The notes under the pieces were generated by a model. That model did no database searches. It was not told where the DNA came from and worked only from the letters and a program-made list of their open reading frames with translations. The translations under genes were made by a program, and so were the position numbers. Shown here piece after piece: positions 14,596 to 21,727 of a stretch of DNA of 22,801 nucleotides; the first letter of the stretch is position 1; every line of letters begins with the position of its first letter. The DNA comes from CAJQND01 sp051010055 (GTDB taxonomy: Bacteria; Pseudomonadota; Alphaproteobacteria; Rhizobiales; CAJQND01): the NCBI GenBank assembly GCA_051010055.1, contig JBPCVY010000223.1, forward strand, positions 1-22,801, written 5' to 3'.

Positions 14596-16887
14596 TTACA
14601 CCCTGATGGTCTGGGTTTCGCCGCGTTCGACGAGCCGGAGCATTTGTTCGCCTCCTGCAAGATATGGCTTGGGCCACTTCGTCTGGGTGTCACCCAATTG
14701 GGCTGCAGCGTGTAGCGTCCAGTATGGGTCAGCCAGGTGTGGCCGGCCAAGGCAAACCAAATCAGCGCGCCCGGCCATGAGGATGGAATTGACATGATCG
14801 GGCTCGTAAACGTTACCGACGGCCATCGTCGGCAGTCCGGTTTCATTGCGGATGCGATCAGAGAACGGCGTCTGGAACATGCGGCCATAGACAGGTTCGG
14901 CGCGGGTTGATGTTTGCCCGGCCGAAACATTGCAAATATCCACGCCGGAATCTTTCAGCAACCGTGCAATTTCAACTGCATCCTGCGGTGTTATACCGTC
15001 GTCGCCCACCCAATCGTTGGCAGAAATGCGTATGGATATCGGTTTGTTTTCAGGCCATGCCTCGCGCACGGCCTTGAACACTTCCAGCGGATACCGCATG
15101 CGGTTTTCCAAGCTGCCGCCATATTCATCGGTGCGCCGGTTTGTGAGCGGGGAGATAAACGAAGAAAAGAGGTAGCCATGGGCACAGTGAAGTTCAAGCA
15201 TGTCAAAACCCGCGGCATTTCCCATCTTGGCTGCAGCAGCGAACTGCGTAGCAACGCCTTCCATATCCACCTTGTCCATGGTTTTGGGTGTTTGGTTTAG
15301 CGCCGACCAGGACACTTCAGATGCAGCAAGCAGGGGCCAGTTTCCGTCCTTGAGAGGAGCATCCATTTCCTCCCAGCCTAGCTGGGTGGAACCTTTGGGA
15401 CCCGAATGGCCAAGTTGCAGGCCAATTTTTGCGTTTGTTTCAGCATGTACAAAATCGACCAGCCGCGACCATGCTTTTTTATGCTCGCCAGAGTACATGC
15501 CAGTACATCCTGGTGAAATGCGACCATTGGGGCTAACGCACGTCATTTCGGTCATGACCAAGCCTGCACCGCCCTTGGCCCGTTCCCCATAGTGGCAAAA
15601 ATGCCAATCGCCCGGCGTGCCATCAACCGCCTTATACTGCGCCATAGGTGAAACGACGATGCGGTTTTGAAGGTTCATACCGCGCAAAGTGTAGGGGGCA
15701 AACATTGGCGCGCGCACCGGCTCCTCTTTAACGCCCGCCTTTTGCTGGAACCAGCGTTCGGCCTGTTGCAGCCATTCCTCATCACGCAACCGCAGATTTT
15801 CATGACTGATGCGCTGTGAACGGGTGAGAAGGGAATAGGTGAACTGTACGGGGTCGAAACTCAGATAACGCTCGACATCTTCAAACCATTCCAATGAATT
15901 GCGGGCCGCCGACTGCAAGCGCAAAACCTCCAGGCGCCGTTCCTGCTGGTAACGCTCAAATGCGGTGACCATTGTTGGTTCAGTGTGAAGAAACTCGGCA
16001 AGCGAAATTGCGCTGTCGAATGCGAGCCTAGAGCCCGAACCGATTGAGAAATGGCCGGTGGCCGCCGCATCGCCCATGAGAACAATGTTCTCGTGATACC
16101 ACTTCTCGCAGTTAACACGCGGAAAGTTAAGCCATGCCGAACCGCGGATGTGGTTGGCATTTGTCATGAGTTTGTGGCCGCCCAGATAGTCAGCGAAAAT
16201 TTCCTCGCAAACTTCAATCGTACCCTGTTGGCTCAGCTCGCCGAAGCCATAATTTTCGAAGGTATCTTCGGAACATTCGACAATAAAAGTCGCGGTATCA
16301 TCGTCAAACTGATAGGCGTGAACCCAAATCCACCCCTTATCCGTTTCCTCGAAAATGAAGGTAAAGGCATCATCGAACTTCTGATGAGTGCCAAGCCATA
16401 CGAACTTGCACTTGCGCACATCAATGTCTGGTTTGAATTCATCAGCGAATTCGTTGCGCACTTTGGAGTTCAATCCATCGCAAGCAACAACGATATCGTA
16501 CTCTTTGGCATAATCTCCTGCACCTTCGGCTTCGGTTTCAAACTTAAGCTCGACACCCAGCTCCCGGGCGCGGGCCTGAAGAATGAGCAAGAGCTTCTTC
16601 CGGCCTATGCCGCAAAAGCCATGTCCACTCGAGACAATGCATTCACCACGATAATGAACGGCGATATCGTCCCAATAGGCAAAGTTCGAACGGATTTCCT
16701 CCGCGCTCTTGGGATCGTTTTCCTTGAGATTTTCCAAAGCATCATCAGAAAGCACAACGCCCCATCCGAACGTGTCGTCCGGCCGGTTGCGTTCAATAAC
16801 AGTGACTTCGTGATTCGGATTTCGCAATTTCATGCTGATTGCGAAATAAAGACCTGCCGGTCCGCCGCCAAGGGCTACGATCTTCAT
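14596..16887 (-). CDS. Bifunctional FAD monooxygenase/OYE reductase (2-aminobenzoyl-CoA monooxygenase/reductase or salicylyl-CoA 5-hydroxylase type)
   Basis: A fusion protein of 763 residues. The N-terminal half is a class A FAD monooxygenase: GGGPAGL (7-13), DGLNSKVR (near 137) and GDAAATGHF (272-280). From about residue 396 it is an old-yellow-enzyme barrel with HCAHGYL (567-573) and NRRTDEYGGSLENR. This exact fusion is the 2-aminobenzoyl-CoA monooxygenase/reductase known from Azoarcus evansii, which hydroxylates the ring at C5 and reduces it to a non-aromatic 2-amino-5-oxocyclohexene carboxyl-CoA; databases also name it salicylyl-CoA 5-hydroxylase/oxidoreductase. Presence of RidA and two benzoate-type ligases favours the amino substrate (inferred). 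GGGAGGAA 7 nt before ATG 16887 fixes the start; the frame is open further upstream. It is first in the operon. Confidence 0.93.
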   Translation of the reverse strand: MKIVALGGGPAGLYFAISMKLRNPNHEVTVIERNRPDDTFGWGVVLSDDALENLKENDPKSAEEIRSNFAYWDDIAVHYRGECIVSSGHGFCGIGRKKLLLILQARARELGVELKFETEAEGAGDYAKEYDIVVACDGLNSKVRNEFADEFKPDIDVRKCKFVWLGTHQKFDDAFTFIFEETDKGWIWVHAYQFDDDTATFIVECSEDTFENYGFGELSQQGTIEVCEEIFADYLGGHKLMTNANHIRGSAWLNFPRVNCEKWYHENIVLMGDAAATGHFSIGSGSRLAFDSAISLAEFLHTEPTMVTAFERYQQERRLEVLRLQSAARNSLEWFEDVERYLSFDPVQFTYSLLTRSQRISHENLRLRDEEWLQQAERWFQQKAGVKEEPVRAPMFAPYTLRGMNLQNRIVVSPMAQYKAVDGTPGDWHFCHYGERAKGGAGLVMTEMTCVSPNGRISPGCTGMYSGEHKKAWSRLVDFVHAETNAKIGLQLGHSGPKGSTQLGWEEMDAPLKDGNWPLLAASEVSWSALNQTPKTMDKVDMEGVATQFAAAAKMGNAAGFDMLELHCAHGYLFSSFISPLTNRRTDEYGGSLENRMRYPLEVFKAVREAWPENKPISIRISANDWVGDDGITPQDAVEIARLLKDSGVDICNVSAGQTSTRAEPVYGRMFQTPFSDRIRNETGLPTMAVGNVYEPDHVNSILMAGRADLVCLGRPHLADPYWTLHAAAQLGDTQTKWPKPYLAGGEQMLRLVERGETQTIRV

Positions 16888-16922
16888 AGGCAGATTCCTC
16901 CCTGATGGTGTTGGAAATGTGC

Positions 16923-16932
16923 CACAGCTGTG
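16923..16932. promoter_or_regulatory. Perfect 10-bp palindrome CACAGCTGTG in the operon leader
   Basis: It lies 36-45 bp upstream of the ATG of the first operon gene, in the 163-bp space holding the promoter. It may be part of an operator; only its symmetry and position support this. Confidence 0.25.
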
Positions 16933-16952
16933 TAAAAGCTTCAAGTCTAGAT

Positions 16953-16968
16953 ATTTTATATTTAAAAT
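16953..16968. promoter_or_regulatory. AT-rich inverted repeat, candidate MarR operator/promoter region
   Basis: ATTTTATA and TTTAAAAT form adjacent arms with 7 of 8 symmetric pairs, 66-81 bp upstream of the first operon ATG. MarR dimers bind palindromes of this length overlapping promoters. The region also supplies the AT-rich stretch expected for a minus-strand -10 element. I could not fix a convincing -35/-10 pair. Confidence 0.4.
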
Positions 16969-16983
16969 AAAAATCTGAATGAA

Positions 16984-17004
16984 AACCGGCCTGAATCGCC
17001 GGTT
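16984..17004 (-). terminator. Rho-independent terminator candidate of the 79-aa protein gene
   Basis: A perfect 7-bp stem (AACCGGC/GCCGGTT) with a 7-nt loop. On the minus strand it is followed by TTCATTCAGATTTTTATTTT, a U-rich tail. It lies 47 bp past the stop at 17051 and separates that gene from the degradation operon, whose promoter region starts just beyond. Confidence 0.55.
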
Positions 17005-17050
17005 CTCAAATGAGTTGCTCTATTCTAAGGAAGTAATCTAGGGCTGGCGC

Positions 17051-17290
17051 CTAGTCAATGGCTGCTTTAATCCGCTCATAACCTTTTTTGATTTCGTCGA
17101 TCAAAAGCGCACCAGCGGCGCCCAGACCTTCTGCGGTTTCGTCCAGTTTCGCCTTCGTCACCACTTCATCATATTTTTCTTCCAGTGAGTCCCATTCATC
17201 CTGCAAATCCTTTGACGCAAGATGCATCTTCAGTTTCAGTTCATCGCGGGCGGTTGCCAGTTCCTGGGTAATCTTGTCGACTTCCGGCAT
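17051..17290 (-). CDS. Small helical coiled-coil protein of unknown function
   Basis: The product has 79 residues, all predicted helix: a charged heptad-like region (ITQELATARDELKLKMHLAS, then DEWDSLEEKYDEVV) followed by a short Ala/Gly patch GLGAAGALL and a charged end. There is no signal peptide or membrane segment. Short proteins of this style are common in alphaproteobacteria, without a function known to me. GGGAG lies 7 nt before the ATG. It is divergent from the cytochrome c gene (144 bp between starts) and followed by a hairpin terminator, so it is a single-gene unit. Confidence 0.65.
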   Translation of the reverse strand: MPEVDKITQELATARDELKLKMHLASKDLQDEWDSLEEKYDEVVTKAKLDETAEGLGAAGALLIDEIKKGYERIKAAID

Positions 17291-17434
17291 AATTGCGCTC
17301 CCTTTTCTGATCTCATCAAACTGCCTGATGTTACTCGTGAATCACATGCGAGTTCATGTACTACTTGGTGTTGGAAAAAAGAAATACCAGTGTGAATAGT
17401 GCACGTCACTAATAATAGCGAGAGTAGCAAACAA

Positions 17435-17860
17435 ATGTACGTTAAGAGAATGCTTGTTTTACTTGGATGTTTCGTGTGTGGAACTTCTTTTGCTAATTCG
17501 CAGGATGCCGCAGAAATCGGCAAGATTGCATACGGCACATATTGCGCAGTGTGCCACGGAACGGGCGGCAAGGGGGATGGGCCCGTTGCCGGACAGCTCA
17601 GGCGAAAGCCGGCCGATCTCACATTGCTTGCGAAAGCTGTTGGGGGAACATTTCCGAAAGAGTCAGTGCGGGCAATCGTTGATGGGCGCGAGATGTTTGC
17701 AGCGCACGGAAGCCGGGAGATGCCTCTATGGGGGGAAATGTTTACCTTTGAGTCAACCGGCGGCGGCGTTGCTGACGATGGTATGGATGAAATTACCCGG
17801 GAGTTGGTGAACACGCGCATTGACCAACTGGTGGCCTATATCGGAACGCTGCAGGAATAA
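17435..17860 (+). CDS. Monohaem c-type cytochrome, exported
   Basis: The product has 141 residues from this start. A signal peptide (MLVLLGCFVCGTSFA, cleavage near residue 20) directs it to the periplasm. The haem-binding motif is CAVCH (37-41) and the likely distal ligand is Met96 in REMPLWG, the class I arrangement seen in small CccA-like cytochromes. It would carry electrons in the periplasm; the partner is not encoded nearby. The frame also opens at GTG 17399, but that would put 12 polar residues ahead of the signal peptide, so ATG 17435 is preferred, although its ribosome site (GAGAG, 10 nt away) is weak. argC follows 75 bp downstream on the same strand but is unrelated in function. Confidence 0.85.
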   Translation: MYVKRMLVLLGCFVCGTSFANSQDAAEIGKIAYGTYCAVCHGTGGKGDGPVAGQLRRKPADLTLLAKAVGGTFPKESVRAIVDGREMFAAHGSREMPLWGEMFTFESTGGGVADDGMDEITRELVNTRIDQLVAYIGTLQE

Positions 17861-17935
17861 TGTGCAAGCTTGCTTGCCGGTTTTGGTGAGATGGGTTAAA
17901 CGGGGCCCCTTTTCTCATTTCGCATTGGGGCAGGC

Positions 17936-18982
17936 ATGGCAAACAAAACTTACAAAATCGCTGTCATTGGCGCGTCTGGATATACCGGCGCGGACCTTAT
18001 TCGCCTTGCCCTGCGCCATCCGAATATCGAAATCGCAACGCTCACCGCCAACACCCATGCCGGAATACAAATGGGAGAGGTTTTCTCGCATCTTGATGGC
18101 TATGGTCTGCCTGCGCTCGTGAAGAATGAAAAGGTGGACTGGAGCGGGATTGATGCAGCTTTTTGCGGATTGCCGCACGCAACCAGCCAGGAAGTGATTT
18201 CAGTACTGCCAAATCATCTAAAAATTATCGATATGTCGGCAGATTTCCGGCTGAGGGATGTCGACACATATGCCAAATGGTATGGCGGCGAACACCGTGC
18301 GCCCAAACTGCAAAAGCAAGCGGTTTACGGGCTCACAGAACACTATCGCGATGAGCTGAAAGGCGCGCGGCTGGTTGCGTGCCCAGGGTGTTATCCCACC
18401 GCCGCGCTCACGTTGCTTTTGCCACTCGTTAAAAGCGGAACGATCGATGCAAGCGATTTGGTGATTGATGCTAAGTCAGGCGTTACTGGCGCCGGGCGTG
18501 GGCTAAAGCAAAACACATTATTCAGCGAAGCAGGTGAGGGGCTTTCCGCCTATGCAGTGGGCACTCACCGTCACGCGCCGGAAATTGAGCAGGAGGTGTC
18601 TCTTGCCGCCGGCAATGACGTGATCGTGAATTTCACCCCACATCTCATCCCCATGAGCCGGGGCGAGTTTCTAACCGTTTATGCGAAGCTGGCGGATGGT
18701 GTTTCAGCTGGCGATGTGCGCCAGGTGCTGGAAGATCGTTATGCGGACGAGCCGTTCGTGCGGGTTGTGAATAAAGGTGTAATGCCGGCAACCCAGATGG
18801 TGCGCGGTTCAAACAATGTCGCACTTCAGGTTTTTGAAGACAGGGTTCCGGGCCGGGTCATTCTCATGGCGACGCTGGACAATCTTGTAAAAGGCTCAGC
18901 TGGTCAGGCGCTGCAGAATTTCAACGTACTGTTCGGACTTGAGGAAACCACAAGTCTGCAGCAAGTAGCATTGTTCCCTTAG
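17936..18982 (+). CDS. argC: N-acetyl-gamma-glutamyl-phosphate reductase
   Basis: A protein of 348 residues, the normal length for the long ArgC type. It catalyses NADPH-dependent reduction of N-acetylglutamyl phosphate to the semialdehyde in arginine biosynthesis, in the cytosol. The dinucleotide motif is GASGYTG (12-18). The catalytic cysteine is Cys152 in ACPGCYPTAA, and the active-site His lies in GTHRHAPEIEQE (209-220). The C-terminal MATLDNLVKGSAGQALQN is a typical ArgC ending. GGGGCAGGC precedes the ATG. It is convergent with phaC, with only 8 bp between the stop codons. No other arg gene is present in the window. Confidence 0.97.
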   Translation: MANKTYKIAVIGASGYTGADLIRLALRHPNIEIATLTANTHAGIQMGEVFSHLDGYGLPALVKNEKVDWSGIDAAFCGLPHATSQEVISVLPNHLKIIDMSADFRLRDVDTYAKWYGGEHRAPKLQKQAVYGLTEHYRDELKGARLVACPGCYPTAALTLLLPLVKSGTIDASDLVIDAKSGVTGAGRGLKQNTLFSEAGEGLSAYAVGTHRHAPEIEQEVSLAAGNDVIVNFTPHLIPMSRGEFLTVYAKLADGVSAGDVRQVLEDRYADEPFVRVVNKGVMPATQMVRGSNNVALQVFEDRVPGRVILMATLDNLVKGSAGQALQNFNVLFGLEETTSLQQVALFP

Positions 18983-18990
18983 AGCACTGT

Positions 18991-20823
18991 TTAATCGTCA
19001 GAGCGCACTTTCACGAACGAGCCCGGGGCATCTTCGATAGGCTTCAGCTTTCCATCTCCTGGCTTGCGGGCCGCTACTTTTTTGCCTGAGCGTTTTGCGA
19101 TCCACTTAATCCAGTCCGGCCACCAAGAGCCTGGGTGTTCGCTTGCCTGATCCAGCCATTCTTCGAGGGTGTCCGCGCCCTTGTCATTGATCCAGTACTG
19201 GTACTTGCCTGAATCTGGCGGGTTGACAACACCTGCAATGTGGCCGGAACCGGCAACGACAAGTCGGGTGTCACCGCCCAGAAACTGGCCGATTTTAAAC
19301 GCAGATGGCAACGGCGCGATATGGTCTTCGCGGGCGGCGAGGTTGTAAACCGGAATGGTGACTTTGGAGAGATCAATCGGCACGCCGTCGAGAACCATCT
19401 TGCCCTGGCTGAGCTTGTTGTTGAGATAGCATTCGCGCAGATAAAAGCTATGGGTGGCGGCCGGCATGCGGGTTGGATCCGCATTCCAATAAAGAAGATC
19501 GAACGGGAAGGGATCCTTGCCCAACAGGTAATTGTTCACAACATAGGACCAGATCAGATCATTGGAACGCAGCATGTTGAAGGCATTGGCCATCTTTGCC
19601 CCTTCAAGGTAGCCGCGTGAGGCCATTGTCTTTTCAACGCCACGAACTTGGTCTTCATCGACGAAAACCAGCAAGTCACCGGCCTTTTCGAAATCAACCT
19701 GGGTGGTGAAAAAAGTGGCCGAGGATATCCTTTTATCCTTCTTGGCCGCCATATAGCCGAGTGTCGCCGAAAGCAAAGTGCCGCCAATGCAATAGCCGAT
19801 GGCATTCAATTCTTTTTGGCCGGTTGCTTCTTCTACCGCGCCGGTGGCGGCAAGAATTCCCTCGCGCATATAATCAGAGAAGGTTTTCATGGCGAGCCGC
19901 TCATCCGGGTTGACCCATGAGATGACAAACACAGTCAATCCCTGGCTCATCGCCCAGCGGATGAAGGATTTCTTCGGATTGAGATCAAGAATGTAAAACT
20001 TGTTGATCCAAGGCGGAATGATCAACAGAGGTTTTTCGTATGTCTTGGGCGTTGACGGTTCATACTGGATGAGCTGGATAAGGTCGTTCTGGAAAACAAC
20101 CTTGCCGGGCGTAAGCGCCAGATTTTCGCCGACCGCAAACGCATTCATATCAGTTTGAGTAATGCGCAATTCGCCCTTTCCCTTTTCAAGGTCGCGAGCA
20201 AGTTGCTCAAAACCCTTCACCAAGTTTTCGCCATTGGTGGCCAGCGTGTGTTTCAACACTTCCGGGTTGGTGAAGGCAAAATTGCTTGGTGAGATGGCGT
20301 TGGCAATCTGGTCCACATAAAACGCGCCTTTGAGGCGGGTGTGTTTATCCAGACCTTCGGCGTTTTCAGCCAGATCATGAGCCCATTTCGCCGTCAGAAG
20401 ATAAGACTGCTTGATGAAATCGAATATCTGGTTTTCCGTCCAGTCTGCGTCTTTGAAGCGCCGGTCGCCGCGTTGCGGTTCCGCCACGGGGGCATTTTCG
20501 CCGCCAAGAAAGCGTTGCCACGCATTTTGCCAAATCTGCGCATGGCCCTGCCAAAGTTCCATCTGCGCTTCCACTAACTTTTCAGGGTGGGCAAAATAAT
20601 CCTGGGCAATGGCATTGAAGGTTTCACCGATGCGCTCGAAATCTTCGGTAGGTGCAGCATCCAGCGGACCGCTGGCATCGTGTTTGCCAGAAGTTTCTGC
20701 ACGGCGGGCAAGTGTGTTGGCGATTTCTGCGCCGCGTTCCATGACACGGCTCATATTCTGCAAAAACTGGCCCGGGTCGGTGAGGGGCGATGTGCTTTTT
20801 TCGGTCGAAGGGTCGGACGCCAT
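18991..20823 (-). CDS. phaC: Class I poly(R)-hydroxyalkanoic acid synthase
   Basis: A polyhydroxyalkanoate synthase of 610 residues, class I length. It polymerises (R)-3-hydroxyacyl-CoA, usually 3-hydroxybutyryl-CoA, on the surface of storage granules. The lipase-like box is GYCIGG with nucleophile Cys345; the other triad members are Asp500 (AAREDHIAP) and His528 (GSGHIAGVVNPP). The N-terminal ~100 residues are the variable, helical PhaC_N region. AGGAAC lies 7 nt before the ATG. No phaA, phaB, phasin or depolymerase is nearby, so it is a stand-alone phaC. It would consume the acyl-CoA pool fed in part by aromatic catabolism (inferred). Confidence 0.97.
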   Translation of the reverse strand: MASDPSTEKSTSPLTDPGQFLQNMSRVMERGAEIANTLARRAETSGKHDASGPLDAAPTEDFERIGETFNAIAQDYFAHPEKLVEAQMELWQGHAQIWQNAWQRFLGGENAPVAEPQRGDRRFKDADWTENQIFDFIKQSYLLTAKWAHDLAENAEGLDKHTRLKGAFYVDQIANAISPSNFAFTNPEVLKHTLATNGENLVKGFEQLARDLEKGKGELRITQTDMNAFAVGENLALTPGKVVFQNDLIQLIQYEPSTPKTYEKPLLIIPPWINKFYILDLNPKKSFIRWAMSQGLTVFVISWVNPDERLAMKTFSDYMREGILAATGAVEEATGQKELNAIGYCIGGTLLSATLGYMAAKKDKRISSATFFTTQVDFEKAGDLLVFVDEDQVRGVEKTMASRGYLEGAKMANAFNMLRSNDLIWSYVVNNYLLGKDPFPFDLLYWNADPTRMPAATHSFYLRECYLNNKLSQGKMVLDGVPIDLSKVTIPVYNLAAREDHIAPLPSAFKIGQFLGGDTRLVVAGSGHIAGVVNPPDSGKYQYWINDKGADTLEEWLDQASEHPGSWWPDWIKWIAKRSGKKVAARKPGDGKLKPIEDAPGSFVKVRSDD

Positions 20824-21019
20824 GATTCTTGTTCCTGCAGTTTTTCTTCAATCTACGTGGAGGCGCGGCGGTTTTCAATTAAGCGTTGGCAGAATTCACT
20901 ACTAACCGGCCAGCTCCGCCGAAAAGGCCGGCATATTTCAGTAACAGAGAGTTAATAGATTTGCTTCAAATTTAATGTCTTGAGTTTGAGCTCTTCAGAG
21001 TTGCTGGGAAGAACAGAAT

Positions 21020-21586
21020 ATGGACCGTTTGCGGGCGATAAAAGTATTGGGAGAGCTCAGGCCTCTCAGCATTTTATGTGCAGCTTTTCTCGCCACATCG
21101 TTGGGTGGTTGTCTGACTAAGAAAAAACCTTCGGCGACCGAGATGGTGACACCGGTGATGGAACTTTCAGCTAGCGATGTTGGTGAAAAGCCCCTCACGA
21201 CGGCAACAATTTCACAACCGCAAAAGCATGGCGCGGATTCTGGTGCGGCTACTGCGGCGGCGCAGAATGATGATCCAAACAGCCATTTACTGATATTTCC
21301 GAAAGGAAAGTTCACTGTTTCGGGAGAGCAGAACAAGGCCCTTGGTGAGTTTGTGAAAGAAGGGCGAAAACGCCGCAAAAGTTTCAGCGTTGTGGCATAT
21401 GCAGAGCCCCAAAATGCAAACACCGGCGCTGAAACTCATATGAAAAATGTGGTGGATGCAAAACGCCGGGCCCAGGCGACCGGCGTCTTCTTGCGCCTGC
21501 ATGGGGTTAAACCGGAAAGGGTGACGGTGCGCACTGACAACACAGGCAATGTGCAAGCAGGTGACGTTAAGATTTTTCTCAACTGA
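21020..21586 (+). CDS. Lipoprotein with a divergent OmpA-like C-terminal domain
   Basis: The product has 188 residues. The N terminus has a hydrophobic segment and lipobox SLGG-Cys31, so it is a predicted lipoprotein. A linker rich in Ala, Ser and Thr follows (about 36-90). Residues 93-188 resemble the OmpA/MotB peptidoglycan-binding fold in outline (NKALGEFV, SVVAYAEPQ, AKRRAQATGVFLRLHGVKPERVTV), but the usual Asp and Arg peptidoglycan contacts are not clearly conserved. Tethering of the outer membrane to the cell wall is inferred. Start ATG 21020 has a weak GGGAAGAAC upstream. It is a single gene, 141 bp before hom; that gap shows no gene and no clear terminator. Confidence 0.7.
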   Translation: MDRLRAIKVLGELRPLSILCAAFLATSLGGCLTKKKPSATEMVTPVMELSASDVGEKPLTTATISQPQKHGADSGAATAAAQNDDPNSHLLIFPKGKFTVSGEQNKALGEFVKEGRKRRKSFSVVAYAEPQNANTGAETHMKNVVDAKRRAQATGVFLRLHGVKPERVTVRTDNTGNVQAGDVKIFLN

Positions 21587-21727
21587 CACCCCTTATTTAC
21601 TGCGCTACTTGTGGAAAACCGAAGCGCGGCGTTTAAGCTCAGCCATATAGGCTTGCGAATTCTTGCATCTCACGCACAGGCGGCCCATAACAGGCCGGTA
21701 AAGTCAAAAACAGATTAGATGATTTGA

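Noticed and set aside
14594..14677. Longer SDR start at 14677
   Set aside because: It would overlap the preceding gene and add a basic extension foreign to the family; ATG 14593 fits better.
17863..17872. Palindrome around HindIII-like GCAAGCTTGC after the cytochrome gene
   Set aside because: Too short to support a site, with no U-tract or repeat elsewhere.
17902..17909. GGGGCCCC followed by TTTT before argC
   Set aside because: The palindrome has no loop and could not form a terminator hairpin as it stands.
20906..20931. Inverted repeat CCGGCC/GGCCGG between phaC and the lipoprotein gene
   Set aside because: A 14-nt loop, no U-tract, and a position between divergent starts where no terminator is expected.
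21587..21727. Possible SAM-type riboswitch upstream of hom
   Set aside because: No recognisable conserved core or paired elements of SAM riboswitches in the 141 bp.
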